A stretch of DNA of 64,000 nucleotides from Pardosa pseudoannulata (GCA_032207245.1 CM063508.1:92196100-92260099); one strand, 5' to 3'. Positions 1-11,730 are shown, numbered from the stretch's first letter. Numbers and translations are program-made. The notes: generated by a model not told the origin, from the letters alone.

Positions 1-750
1 ATCTAAAAATAAAAACTAAACAGTTTAAAAAGTTGAATAGCTGAAAAAGTTCGTTCATGTGCAACAGTTTTAACATGTATTGATATTACAATACATCATT
101 TACATTGTATAAGTAATTATAAACAAAGGTATAATGTTATTATACTTCATCAACAGTTCTATCAAGCACCATTAAACAAAAGAATCGTTTCTGAAAGATG
201 TAACATATTGAAAAAATAAATCTTGGTAATATATATTTGAAAGGGTTTTCATACATATATAGCTATCATTTTTTAAAACGCATTGAGAGAATATAAAATG
301 AGAACAATAAACACAAAATTGTAGTAAAGCTATTAAAATAATGGAATGGTTTCATGAAAAATTCATTATATTGATTAGAAATACATGGGTGGCAAATTTC
401 ATCAACTTTTTAATGCTAATAAAATTTGTTAATCCATCAAGTCTAAAGCGCAGGAAATTCTCTAATGGATCATGCTCTTTTATAGATGTGACATATTAAT
501 ATCTGAAAGTAATATGGAACTATCAATATCTTGACATAAATTAATATCTTAAAACAAGTTGATATAAAACAAGACCATGGTATATTTTAAAACATTATTT
601 GAAACGCATGTGTGACGTTTACACTTTTGAGTTTAAATAGGATAAAAGCGAACTTTTTTCTTACTGTTACATTACGAATATATTCTTTCTTTTGAGTTTC
701 TCTTAATATATTAAAATTTTTATACTAAAAGAGTTTGCAATTTATCTACG
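1..750. other. AT-rich 5' flank of first GR gene
   Basis: No coding region or transposon end was recognised here. The stretch is AT-rich intergenic DNA leading into the first receptor gene and presumably contains its promoter. The last 120 bases hold several short TA-rich tracts, but no single TATA box or initiator can be chosen with confidence. Confidence 0.5.
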
Positions 751-1884
751 ATGGTACATTCTATCGAGCAAAGACAAATATTTTACAAGCAAGTGAGGAA
801 AAGATATGCATATATATTCTATATATTTTATATATGTGGAATCTTTCAATGTCAAATAAAATACAGTGGAAATTCAAGAATTGCAACGTACTGTCTCTCG
901 AATTTCGCAAATATAATTCTAAGTCTTCTTGCTTTTACTTTACAAGTTTTGGTAATTATATTTTTATATTTTGATAAGAAATCGGGGTATATCACAAGGG
1001 CAGGTTATTCATACATGGTTGTGTGTTTTATGTACTTATTAAATAGGATATATCTTTGTCATTACATAAAAGAATTTTCAAAAATAGCAGAAAAATTGCA
1101 TGATATTACACCTAACCCAAATAAGATTCACCAAACACCATTGTGGATAAAACTTTGGAGCTCTATAGTAATTTTCCTCAATTTTGTTATATTTATGTTT
1201 GAAATGATAAGATCTGTCATAATAGATGAATTTGCGGAAAAATATTCATTTGGATATGCATCTAGTAGTGAAATTTTTAAATATATATATTGCATTTTAT
1301 ATTTTTATACTTCTTATGTGTTCTGCATAGTGCCCATAACTATCTTTGTAGTGTATTACGTTAATATTTGTTGGGATATTCAGAATTTATTAAACAGTTT
1401 TACTCACTTAATAACGGTCTGGGATGAAAATAATTACGAAAAGATATCCGATATTTATTGTGAAGTTAAAAGTCTGATAAAGTATATTGATGCAAAGGTT
1501 GGACTTCCATTATTATTCGGTTTTACATTCAACGCTTTTGTGATGTATTTGTGTTTAGTTAGCACTTTACATCCGTACGAAATGGCAATAAAAAATAATT
1601 GGCTTTTATATGTAATATCATTTATATGTTTTATGCACTTCTCAGCAGGAAGTATAACGGCCTCCTTTGTTTCTGATGCATCTGCTAAAGTCAGAGACGA
1701 ATCAAAAAAATTGAAAGAAAGAAACCCAGAAAACACATGTTCTTACTTCAGATTTCTCCAAGTTATGGAAGAGGACGTCTCAATGACCTTATTAGGAATC
1801 GTTAAAGTAAACAGAAATACCATACTGGCAACGTACGGAACAATTTTGACATATTCACTTTTATTTGATGTTCTGAGATTTTAA
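751..1884 (+). CDS. Gustatory receptor-like 7TM protein (GR locus 1)
   Basis: This is a single-exon, 377-codon chemoreceptor of the arthropod gustatory-receptor type. Hydrophobic segments lie near residues 20-33, 52-75, 83-103, 135-155, 178-205, 250-273, 283-305 and 357-374. Elements shared with the other receptors of the window are VYYVNICWDIQ (about 201-211), ISDIYCEVK (about 232-240), VGLP (about 250) and a C-terminal TYSLLFD (367-373). The last corresponds in position to the TYhhhhhQF signature of insect GRs, but Q-F is replaced. The Met at 751 was chosen because it gives a cytoplasmic leader of the same length as its paralogues. It is the most diverged of the four intact receptors (FQCQIKY where the others have FKGYxIKY). 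The membrane topology (inside N-terminus) and the ligand-gated channel role come from the family; the ligand is unknown. Confidence 0.85.
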   Translation: MVHSIEQRQIFYKQVRKRYAYIFYIFYICGIFQCQIKYSGNSRIATYCLSNFANIILSLLAFTLQVLVIIFLYFDKKSGYITRAGYSYMVVCFMYLLNRIYLCHYIKEFSKIAEKLHDITPNPNKIHQTPLWIKLWSSIVIFLNFVIFMFEMIRSVIIDEFAEKYSFGYASSSEIFKYIYCILYFYTSYVFCIVPITIFVVYYVNICWDIQNLLNSFTHLITVWDENNYEKISDIYCEVKSLIKYIDAKVGLPLLFGFTFNAFVMYLCLVSTLHPYEMAIKNNWLLYVISFICFMHFSAGSITASFVSDASAKVRDESKKLKERNPENTCSYFRFLQVMEEDVSMTLLGIVKVNRNTILATYGTILTYSLLFDVLRF

Positions 1885-2164
1885 CTTCTGTTATGAAATG
1901 CTCTTAACTCTTTAACGGACAGTTGTTTCAAAGCGAAATTACATGTTAAATTCTTTCTCTGCTTTTTAAAAAATACAGGATGGATTTTTTAGGTCTTCTA
2001 TATTTATGACATTTCCTACTCACAGCACAGAGTATACAAGAGCTCCATATTTCATTTGAAATATACGTGGTTAAACTTACTTTACCTGGAAAAGTCAGTA
2101 ATATGATTTTTTCACTTATAACCCCAAATAAAAAAATCTATCTAAACAACACTTATAAATTGTT

Positions 2165-2364
2165 GCAAATAAACAACACTTATTGTTTGTTTGGGTTGGA
2201 GCGCTCCGTTCTACTGTTTTGCAACACGAGGGCTAATCAGACCGAGATCTATAGCTAAAAGCCAGTTTCGAACGGCTACGAACATTTATGCCTGCAGTGG
2301 GATTTGAACCCGCGAATTCCGGTACCGAATAGCAGTGCTCTATCAGGTCGGCATTGTTCGGCTG
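2165..2364 (-). mobile_element. tRNA-derived SINE with 9-bp target duplication
   Basis: Read on the minus strand, the element starts with a tRNA-like head. An A-box-like stretch (TGATAGAGCACTG) and a B-box (GGGTTCAAATC) are both visible. An unrelated body follows, ending in a (CAAA)-type tail. The flanks carry the direct repeat TAAATTGTT at 2156-2164 and 2365-2373, as expected for LINE-mediated retroposition. A second member of the family, about as long, lies at 53655-53839. The B-box makes it resemble a tRNA gene, but no cloverleaf is complete. Confidence 0.75.
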
Positions 2365-2374
2365 TAAATTGTTT

Positions 2375-3560
2375 CGTTTTTTCTTTATTATACCCTTTTT
2401 ATGATAATCATTGCATTGTTTCCCCAGCATAATTAAACCTTTATAAAAGTATTTTCTCTCCGTACAAGTGTTATGCACTTTAAATACCTTTCAAATTCCA
2501 TCCTACCCCCTCAAGAAATGTAAAAAAAATATGCATTTATATTTATAAAGTTCATAGATACCATTATTGAACTAATTTCATTAAATCCCAAAGAATTTAC
2601 ATGAGTGATCTTGAAAGGGTTAATGCAGCAAATAATGTTTGTTTCTTTATTAATTTTTCCAATAGCTTTTGACATTCTTAACCCTCCAGCGAGTATTATA
2701 TTATATCTTAAATGGTAGAGGTGGACAAGGCAATTTTGAGATCATTTCTACTAAATACATGGAGCACTATGATAATCAAAATTGATGGCTTTAGCTTAAC
2801 TTTAGATTTACAGATTGAGTGATTTCTATGATTTACTCTTTTATTCATTTGTAAGTAGTCATTCAGTAAATAATAAGCCACAATATATTATGGCAGATAC
2901 GATTTTATTTTTTTGAAATTTCACCGTAGAATATTTTTATAATGTCATTAAGTTAATTAAAACTACAATCTGAAATTCATTTCCCCCTTTAATTTGAAAG
3001 CATTACACGAGGAGGCAATGAAATATCTTACAGAAAAATAACAAAGATGAATGGAATTTCCCAGACTGTCAAATGCTTGTCTGTAGATTGAGATGGCCCA
3101 GAACGATGATCAAATGTATTTACTTTTATAAGTTTTTCGTCTAATTCATTAGACCAATTGATTTGATTAGTCATAATTGTCCTTATGCAAACAGTCGTTT
3201 AAATCATCCGCGACTCTCTCTTCACTGTCAATAATAAAATTATCCTTATTGGTATTTTTATTCATGCAGTTATCTCCCCAGCTTTATTCTTCTTTAATTT
3301 CAAGAACCATGTTGAATTGTGGTGTTAGAATTAAAGTGCTGAAATATGTGTTAAGATTCAAGTGTTTGATTTAAGTGAGGATCGTATAGTGGATTTTAAG
3401 TTCAAAACCAAAATGGGGCTAGCGATTACTCACATGGGACGCTAAGTCACAAGAAAAAGAAAAGCACTTACAATAACTAATCTTGCACTGAAAATTACCT
3501 CATGACACGTTTATTGATATGAATAAGTATTAATAAAATGAATTACAATATGTTGGAACA
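2375..3560. other. Intergenic AT-rich DNA
   Basis: Nothing is recognised here: no ORF with family features, no terminal repeats and no tandem array. Confidence 0.4.
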
Positions 3561-3575
3561 CACTTACCCATCTCT

Positions 3576-3893
3576 CTAATGCTGACTCCCAACAAGAGAA
3601 AAAAAGGAATGAAACCTAAAAATGGCTCCACTTAAAACTGGCGCCTCTTCAAAAAACTGACGGGGAGAAGCTACCGTTTGCGTGTGGTAACCCTCACCGT
3701 TCCAGCACTCCAAGCAAATGGTATGTCCATCGCCAACACGCAACATCCCATTGGTCATAGTTATCACCTGAGGACACAGAAAGCAGGTGTACTCGCTCTT
3801 TTGGCGACCAGGCACGAATAACTTGTCACTTGATACAATATGTGCAAAACCAATCATAGTCGCCCAGACATCATGAGAGGGCACACACTTCAA
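3576..3893 (-). CDS. Unrecognised ORF with Cys/His zinc-binding pattern, possible exon
   Basis: This open frame of 105 codons has a non-random look. Cys37-x2-Cys40 and Cys60-x2-Cys63 are spaced as in a small zinc ribbon, with His57 and His70 close by. I do not recognise the family. On the minus strand a strong splice-donor consensus (GG/GTAAGTGTG, around 3565-3575) follows the stop codon by about 8 bases. Read upstream, the 5' side ends in an acceptor-like CTGTTAG near 3895. It may be an internal or terminal exon of a minus-strand gene, a fragment of an uncharacterised transposon, or chance. The stop codon lying before the donor argues against a simple coding exon. Confidence 0.25.
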   Translation of the reverse strand: MKCVPSHDVWATMIGFAHIVSSDKLFVPGRQKSEYTCFLCPQVITMTNGMLRVGDGHTICLECWNGEGYHTQTVASPRQFFEEAPVLSGAIFRFHSFFSLVGSQH

Positions 3894-3899
3894 CCCCTA

Positions 3900-6800
3900 A
3901 CAGTTTGGCTAGAACCATTCAAGTGATTAAAGGACTACACTCCTATGAAGATCAGGCAAACTCAAAGCAAGTAATTCACAAATTGATAACTATTAAAACT
4001 GTGCCAAAAGCAATAACTGCCCAATGTAAATGAGGTGTTCTGACGATCACTACACAACAATTGGATTCGTCTGTATCAGCAAAAGCATTACATTAATTTC
4101 CTCTTGAGTCAAAATTTTTTTATATTTACTCATTTTAAACACCGTTTTAAAATTATATATTATTTTCCAACTACACTAAAATAATACAACCGCTATCAAG
4201 AAACTAAATAAAAAACCAACACCGATTGAGAGAAAAGGACAGTAATCAGCTCTCAGTAGAAAATATACACATGTTTGAGTTTTTATTACAGTTTATGGGT
4301 TGAAGAAGCTAGCACTTGCACAATGACGCAGTTATAGATCAACGTCAAATGTCCCCTTTCCCAAGAATGGCCACCCGTGATTCCATGGTGGATAGGCAGA
4401 GACAGAAATTTTCGGTCTGGTGGTGGGATAGAGGGCCGGAAATCCGGCTCTGGACTTCAGAGGGATAACGGGAAGTTTTCATTCATCCTTCCCTATATTC
4501 CTGAACTGTCTCTGCGAATTTCAGGCCTATGGAGAACTCAAGAAGATTAACGAAGAAGATGATTTTAGTCAGATGATGAAGTCCAGGATGAGGTTCCAAA
4601 TTGGTTTTTGTTTCATTCGAGGAGAATACATCTTCTAATTTCACTGTAGTGTAAATGCATGGCCATCCAAGCTCTATATGTTTGAATACAAAGAACTATT
4701 GTTATCCCAGTTACGCAAACTCGTAATTTATTGAATGCACCCTATGTGTAAAACTTAAATAAAATATTACTAAAACATATATTTGATTTCTGTTTCGTAA
4801 TAACATACACTTAAATATTAACTGCAGTCCATTCATTCCTTTATTTTGCATTTGAGAATGTGTCACACATATTTTACATATTTCAGCCAATAAGACTCCC
4901 AAATCGGTTTCATCATTAGTCCGAGATACAAGAACAAAGAAAATGTTTATGTTGAACATAAGAACAACTTAGCAGGGAATCAAGATGATCTGCAAAGTTA
5001 TAATTCATTTCTTGCCCTTTTGTATATTCTCCGTGGATAAAAAAAAAATCAGATGAAATTTTGAAGATCCTGCCTGACGTTTGAACTTTTCTGTTGACCT
5101 TTGACTTATTAACAACAGGTCATCTTGTTTTTATTGTTTTGTCTTGTCTTTCAATTTGTCCATTGTGACATCAATGGATTTTTCCCTTAAGTTATGAATT
5201 TTACAAATTATAAAATGAACAAAATGGGTTAAAATGACTTAATAATAAAAATAGGCAGATAACTAGGCTCCGTAAATTTAGTGTTAGATTATTTATTTTA
5301 TATATAATAAGTTTTTCTAACATATGAAAACGGAATTTTTAATAATTGATTAAATGAAAGAAAAATATTTTTTTTGTGACTAAATTTTGGATTAACACAA
5401 AAATGTACAAGTTGTTTGAAATATCAGATACTGTAAGGTAAACAGAAATACACTGGAACGTAATAAAACTTTAAAACTTCAATGATCCACAGAAAGTAGA
5501 AAAAACTATATATTAAATGCTATTTTGAAACATACGGATCTTCTATAGGTATCATAGGAAAAGGTTAAACTTTATTCAATAATATACATTTGTAATGTAT
5601 GTTGAAATTATAGTATAATTAACTGTTTCGCTCCCAGTCTTATTTAGTCTTATTTAGTCTTATTTAAAGGCGTATAATCTTGTAAATATATATTTATTTA
5701 TAATAATACTCAGCTTATTTGTCATGAAGAAAAGCGTATTCTTAATCAGAGTTTATAAATTTTATGAAATTTTATCCTAAAATTTGTGTTATTTTACTGT
5801 AACTTGCATTTAATAAGGAAGTAATAAAGTACGTATATAGTCTCTGTTATACGGTCTTTTATATATATGTAATATGGGCGAGACTCATTCAAAATCACAA
5901 CAAAGTTTATTTCTGGTAAGAAACATGAAATCCATACAACAGGCAAACACTTTTACAACCTCGTAAAGATAGACAATGTGATCCCGCACATACGCTTTTC
6001 AAGCAGGGATTCATCAGGTAAAAAGACTACAAATAATCCCTAAATTTTTACATGCTTTGGGAAACTTTTACATGCTTTGTTAAACACTTTTTCTAATAAA
6101 ATACAGAGCTGCAATATATACAATTACAACTTTCAATTTCCATTCTTTGTACGTTCCAAATTCTTCTAAAAAAGGAATAAATAATGGATAAATAAAGAGA
6201 AATAAATAGATAAGAAGCCATTCTAAATCAATGGATAAGAAGTCTATCGTGGGAAGCCTTGCCAAGATATTTTGCCAATTGTAGAAATTGCTAACAATGT
6301 ACTTACCAGCCAATCACAGGCCAAGTTCAATACCAGGTTCCAGGCGCCTGTAAACTTCGGTGTTAGGATAGATTACCCCCTCCTCTTGACCTTAGTCCTT
6401 GGGTTACCAAAGAATCCCTGGTGTTTGGCCAACACGGTCTCACAAAGCTTCTTTCCTTTCTTTTTTTTCACATACCATAAGTTCGGGTGTCAAAGACATC
6501 ATTACTGGAACGATAATGTCGTTTCCGATTGTTCAGCGTTTACAGTGTTAGGCGTTTTGCAATGCCCTATAATTCGCTTTTTCAAACACTCGTCTTAAAC
6601 ACCGACAACGACGGACGCTGCACTTATAGGGACTAGTTGTGATCTAAAACTACAACTTAAAGAAATATTTTGGGTAAAAAAGGGCTGTTATCATTATTAA
6701 CTGAGACCATATTAAGCTACTTAGTTGCCAGTTCCATTTTGTATCTCAGGTGAGGATGATCACTGTTATTTGTTCATGGCTTCTTCCAGTAGAAGAATAT

Positions 6801-7100
6801 GTAGCGTTCTAGGGTGAAAAGTACTTGAAGTTCTTTTGATTTGGATTCCCATTAGTCACCATAAAATTTCTAAAAATGATTCAATCATATTTTCCTTCAC
6901 ATTTATGAAGAAGTTTTATGTACAGGTGGTGATGATGAAAGTTTTGAGAAAAATGATGATTTGGCCTGGTCTTTAAGATGCTCAACTGTTTAAAAAGAAT
7001 GTCTTAGTAAAAATAATTGACCAAAGTCATCTATAATTTAAATTGATATTGATTTTTTGAAATTATTATTTGAAAATCATATGATAGAAAAAATTAACTC
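3900..7100. other. Long intergenic stretch, no recognised gene
   Basis: This is mostly AT-rich sequence. A 10-base unit (AGTCTTATTT) is repeated three times at 5637-5666. A less AT-rich patch at 6300-6600 ends, on the minus strand, with a good splice-donor consensus (CTG/GTAAGTAC at about 6297-6308), so it could be an untranslated or first exon of a minus-strand transcript. No long ORF supports this. Confidence 0.35.
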
Positions 7101-7101
7101 A

Positions 7102-7104
<3 letters not shown>

Positions 7105-7175
<71 letters not shown>
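7105..7175. repeat. (AT)n microsatellite
   Basis: An uninterrupted alternating A-T run of about 71 bases. Short open frames reading through it (poly Ile-Tyr) are artefacts. Confidence 0.95.
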
Positions 7176-7177
<2 letters not shown>

Positions 7178-7350
7178 AATTAAAATAATATATTAACATA
7201 AAATTCCGAAACAACTGAGAAAAAATAATTTTCAAAACTTTACTACGTAGGCCATTAGTCAGGTAAAAATAAACTTTTACTTTAATTCCGGCTTGCAAAT
7301 TACCTTTTGTGGGAAAGGGGAAGGAGGAGTACGAGAAATTGCCTTCAGTT

Positions 7351-7653
7351 CTCCCAGCTTCAATATGCGAGAAAAAGTGCATTAGAAAAGAAATTTGTGT
7401 AAAATTTTCTCTTTCTGGAAGACTAATCCTCATGTTATCCCATGACGAGTTCGAAATTTATACTTATCAAGTGAGGTCACGTGTCTCATAAGCGTCACGT
7501 GTCTCCCAGCTTCAATATCCGATAAAAAGTGCATTAGAAAAGAAATTTGTATAAAATTTTCTCTTGCTGGGAGACTAATCATCATGTTATCCCATGACGA
7601 GTTCGAAATTTATACGTATCAAGTGACGTCACGTGTCTCATAAGCGTCAAGTG
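7351..7653. repeat. 152-bp tandem duplication (2 units)
   Basis: The unit begins CTCCCAGCTTCAATAT at 7351 and again at 7503. The two units differ at only a handful of positions, and both end in a CACGTGTCTCATAAGCGTCA-like stretch. CACGTG and TGACGTCA-type palindromes occur in the unit. No coding capacity is apparent. Confidence 0.85.
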
Positions 7654-7940
7654 ACGAGAGTTATCAGGGTCTTTGAAATAAGCAAAATTATATTTTCTTA
7701 ATGTATATTGACAGTTAATGTATTCCAGAAGAGTAGGAGACCAGATGGACAGATATTGATAAGGTCATATTCAAGGTCACATACAGTACTTTTTTGGAAA
7801 AATATTAAAATATTAAAACATGGATATTTGACAGACCAGAACGTCCAATTGATTGTTATCACTGGGTTCGTTGAAAACACACTGTGTTAAACTCAAAGTA
7901 TAAAAAATGTTGAGAGATATGTATAAATCTTAATAGTAAG

Positions 7941-8780
7941 GCATCAAAGGCATCAGAGGTGGTGAGGCAACTGGACCATATGAGCCGCGCCCGTCAATCC
8001 AGAGGCTTTTGTCAGTAAGCACAAAAATGACAACGAGCGAAAAATAAACACATAAAAGAGCAAAGAGGTAGAAGGGTGGATTTGTGAGATCATAGCACAA
8101 AACTAGAGAGTAGACAGTTTAGGGATAGAAAAACATAAAATATTTTTGTGGCCAGTGACATCCGTACGAAAAAAGCCGAAAAAGTAGAATAAAAGTGAAC
8201 AATATCAAAAAAATTAAAAACTTTTGGAAAAAATAAAAATATATGTTTTAAAAATAAATAAGTTGTATTAAAAATCCAAAAAGGGCCTAAATAATAATTT
8301 TTAAACATAAAAATAATTTTTATTAATTTAGATTAGGTTTTATAAATTTTTGTTTATTGAGTAATAACGATCAGAAACGTAAAAGTTAAAAATTTTGAAA
8401 AAATAAAAATATATGTTTTAAAGATAAATAAATTGCACTAAAAATCCGAAAGGGGCCTAAATAATGATAAATAAAAGTAAAAAACAATTTTTATTAATTT
8501 TGATTAAGTTTTAGAATTTTTGTTTTGATAGTAATCAAAGGCATCAAAGGTGATGACGCAACTGGACTCTATGGGCCTAGCCCGTTAATCCAGAGGCTTC
8601 TATCAGTAAGCACAAAAATGACAACGAGCGAAAAATAAACACATAAAAGAGCAAAGAGATAGAAGGGTTGATTCGTGAGTTCATAACACAAAACTAGAGA
8701 GTAGAAAGTTTAGGGATAGTAAAACATAAATAAATTTTTTGGCCAGTGACATCCGTACAAAATAAGCCGAAAAAATTTAA
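7941..8780. repeat. Compound repeat in R1-R2-R2'-R1' order
   Basis: R1 (7941-8186) recurs as R1' (8541-8775), both in the same orientation and sharing CCAGAGGCTT, GACAACGAGCGAAAAATAAA and GGCCAGTGACATCCGTAC. Between them R2 (about 8216-8345) recurs as R2' (about 8393-8525), sharing AAATATATGTTTTAAA and GGGCCTAAATAAT. No ORF of note. It is an unclassified non-coding repeat, possibly a degenerate nonautonomous transposon. Confidence 0.7.
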
Positions 8781-8789
8781 AAAATAATG

Positions 8790-9265
8790 AGCAAAACAAA
8801 AATTTTAAAAAATTCTTAAGAATGTGAATAATATATGAAATTTCTGGTAGAAAAACTGCAGAAACAAAGTGGTTGTTGGAGAATGATAAATAAATTAATT
8901 AACGGCCAATCTTATCTATTCTGCTAATTAAGAGTTTAGCAGGAATGCCTAGTCTACAAGTCTGATGAATTATGAAATTTATTTTGGTATATAATATAAA
9001 TAAATGTAATTTTGCTAATGAAATGCACACTAAAATTTTATAGACATGTTAAATATTCATTTTTTAATAATATTTACTATATGTTTACCTTAGACATTTC
9101 TAATTCATTATACAGCATTCAGAAAATTGATACCAAATATTAGGATACCAAGGAATAATTTCTATCAAGCAATAAAAATAATAGAAGATGAATATATTCT
9201 GAATATGTTTCAAAATAAAAAAAATATAGATATTCTACAAGAGAAGAATTATCTATAATCATATT
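8790..9265. other. AT-rich intergenic DNA
   Basis: No gene or repeat was identified between the compound repeat and the conserved GR upstream block. Confidence 0.4.
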
Positions 9266-9269
9266 GAAA

Positions 9270-9645
9270 ACACTTTATTTCATCAATATAGTGTAATACA
9301 ATAGCATATGCCAAAACTGTTTCTCAGAAGAAGTAAAATTTTATGAAACCACTCAAAAAATGAGTATTTTCCATTTAAAAAATTAAGTTCATATGATTGA
9401 TGTATTTTGTCATTTATGCATTTCCTGGAAATATATTTCCATTAAGTGATTATATAAGCAGTACACGAACTATTATGAAAAGAATATACTTTTGTAAATT
9501 TGACACTTGAATGCAGTTCTTTTCAGGACATGTAACGTCAAGAAAGATATGCTTTTGTGATCTTACTGTCAACTTTAAAGAGTAAATATCATTATGCTTC
9601 TCGTTTTATAAACATAGAGCTTGAAAGAAAGTACTTTGAAATAAT
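9270..9645 (+). promoter_or_regulatory. Upstream block shared by GR locus 2 and the GR pseudogenes
   Basis: This block aligns by eye with 29910-30280 and 45170-45552, upstream of the two GR pseudogenes. Shared landmarks are TAAATTTGACACT(T/A)GAATG, CAAGAAAGA/GAAGAAAAA, AAAGAGTAAA(T/C)AT, and CTTGA(A/G)AAA followed by CTTTGA. Retention of such non-coding sequence between paralogues suggests co-duplication of the promoter with the gene and perhaps constraint. Whether it is truly regulatory is inference. Confidence 0.5.
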
Positions 9646-9951
9646 AATGAAGAATTACTTATGGGATGTTTTCGACTGGAAATTTATGGTCGGTTTGTTA
9701 TAAAGTTTGTAATAACAATAATAATAATTTGGTGAAATAACGTCTACTCTTTAGTTATATGAAGGATAATCAAACTGGGATCTGCTACTTAAATTTCATT
9801 CCTTGCGGTTGCCAAAATCCAAGCCATCAAACCTTGGAACTCAGTCACCGAAGAACAATGATATACGTATTGGGCTATATATTAAATATTTTCCTGATGA
9901 TTTAATAATATCAAAGGAAAAATATAGGAACAATATATACTGTTCCGATGC

Positions 9952-11094
9952 ATGTTCAATATTAAAATGATGAAAGTTATTTCCAAACATAAAGTCCGAG
10001 ACAAAGACACTTACAAATGGGTATTTTATCTTTTCCACTTTTGTGCAGTTTTCAAAGGATATCAGATAAAATTTGAATGTAAAAATCCAACTGCATCTTA
10101 TTTTCTAGCAAATTTTTCTAACCTTTTATTTAATGTCCTCATACTGATATGGATATTAATAATAGTCATTACAGAATACATGTGGGGATGTCATAACAAC
10201 AGAGCAGATTTAGTGCACATTTGCATAAATATACTTCTTTTTGTTAATCGATGTTATCTGTGTGGAAGGATTAAAAAAATGCTCTCACTGTCTCAAAAAG
10301 TACAGAGTATTGTACGATCTGTTTCTCAAAGCCCTGAAACCCCAATGTGGATTTTAGTTTGGAGTTCATTCACTGCTTGCATTTTTACAGTTTTGGTAGC
10401 AATACTATTGAAAGAAGCACTTAGAGGTGCATTTATGGCATTTCCTTTGTTTCAATATGTAACAGAAAATAAAGGTTTTAGAGATATAGTGATAGTGTCA
10501 TATTTAGTAAGCTCATTATTTATCCATCAAATGCCACTACATGCGCTTGCTATATATTATGTCAAAATTTGTTGGGACCTCCAAAAATCCCTTGACGACT
10601 TTCACACCTTGGTAAAAAGATCTGTAAAAAACTACGACCAGCTTTCAGATATATATTGCGAAATCCAAATTACGGCAAAAGCTGTGGATTCAACAGTTGG
10701 GATATCTATATTTTTCTCTTTCATATTCAACGCGCTTATGATGTACTGTGGTGTTGTGAGAATCTTGCATTCCGGTGAAAAATCTATAAGCCAATTATCA
10801 GTTATCATTTACTTACTTTGCCTGTTGAGTTTTTCGAATTTTTTGGCTGAGACGTTTACTGCTGCATTGGTTTCTGAATCCTTTTTAAGACTGAGATCAT
10901 ATACTAGGAAACTAACAGAACTGGATTCTAAACATAGGCGATCTTTCAAACGATTGCAACAAGTTACTGATGAAGAAGTACATATGACAGCATGGGGGTT
11001 CGTTGGTATGAAGAGAAGTACTATATTTGGAACCTTGGGAGCAATTTTAACCTACTCCATTTTAATTGATGGAATTTATATCAATACAAATTAA
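9952..11094 (+). CDS. Gustatory receptor-like 7TM protein (GR locus 2)
   Basis: A single exon of 380 codons. Conserved family pieces are VFKGYQIKF (33-41), IYYVKICWDLQ (201-211), NYDQLSDIYCEIQ (227-239), AVDSTVGI (244-251) and the C-terminal block RSTIFGTLGAILTYSLLID (355-373). TM helices are predicted near 52-75, 84-104, 133-152, 178-205, 251-272, 282-306 and 356-374. The closest relatives in the window are the two pseudogenes at 31671 and 46963, which share its upstream block and a stretch of 3' flank. The paralogues support translation from the internal Met at 9967 or 9970 (MMKV, matching MLKV in the pseudogenes); 9952 is the longest possible start. The ORF is intact, with no splice sites needed. 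It is inferred to be an odorant- or tastant-gated cation channel subunit in chemosensory neurons. Confidence 0.87.
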   Translation: MFNIKMMKVISKHKVRDKDTYKWVFYLFHFCAVFKGYQIKFECKNPTASYFLANFSNLLFNVLILIWILIIVITEYMWGCHNNRADLVHICINILLFVNRCYLCGRIKKMLSLSQKVQSIVRSVSQSPETPMWILVWSSFTACIFTVLVAILLKEALRGAFMAFPLFQYVTENKGFRDIVIVSYLVSSLFIHQMPLHALAIYYVKICWDLQKSLDDFHTLVKRSVKNYDQLSDIYCEIQITAKAVDSTVGISIFFSFIFNALMMYCGVVRILHSGEKSISQLSVIIYLLCLLSFSNFLAETFTAALVSESFLRLRSYTRKLTELDSKHRRSFKRLQQVTDEEVHMTAWGFVGMKRSTIFGTLGAILTYSILIDGIYINTN

Positions 11095-11099
11095 ATCAC

Positions 11100-11730
11100 T
11101 ACTCCTCTTTGCAGCTTTTGTTTCGAAACTCTTAAACCCCATTGTTAAATCTTTTCTCTTGCAGTATTTGTTCCCCGAAGTGTCATTCCGAGACATCCCA
11201 AGTTTGTTTAAATACAGTGTCTTTTTTTTTTTAGCTTGGAGGTGTGGTTGGCTTGTTCTTTTGTCTATCATGAAGGTCGTATTACTTTTGTCTCATGGCT
11301 AGTTCGTTGTTTTTAAGTAGATTTAAGTGTGGTTGACCATTAAATACACTAATTGTTTCATTTCCTTTTACGTATGTTTGCTAAATTTAATATCTTATTT
11401 TATGTCTTATGTTAGTAATAGTTAAACTGAGTTTTATACTTTAAACCGTGGTTTTTTTGTTGTCATCTCGAGCCATTTTTTATTTACCATTGCATTTGAG
11501 TTAACATATCAGAGTTACTATTTCCAGGAATTAACAGAAACAATGTGAACGTTTTCTAACTTGTGAAATTATTTAAAATAGTTGCATCTAGCAAAAATTT
11601 GTTTTACATGTGAATCCTTAACGTATATAAATATTTTATTTTAGAATTAATTAGTTCATTGTGAAACTTGGAAAAAATATTTTGGTTGATCGCTCCCTAG
11701 CTCTTAAGAATATGTGTTTCTGATGACAGT
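11100..11730. other. 3' flank of GR locus 2
   Basis: The first 60 bases resemble the 3' flank of the 31671 and 46963 pseudogenes (an ACTACT.CTTT...TTTGCA pattern). The rest is AT-rich and unassigned. Part of it could belong to the LTR of the BEL/Pao element that follows. Confidence 0.4.

Noticed and set aside
2280..2345. Possible tRNA gene on the minus strand
   Set aside because: The B-box is good but acceptor and anticodon stems do not pair, and the sequence continues into a SINE body with target duplications.
7077..7433. 118-codon minus-strand frame with poly Ile-Tyr
   Set aside because: It is a read-through of the (AT)n microsatellite.
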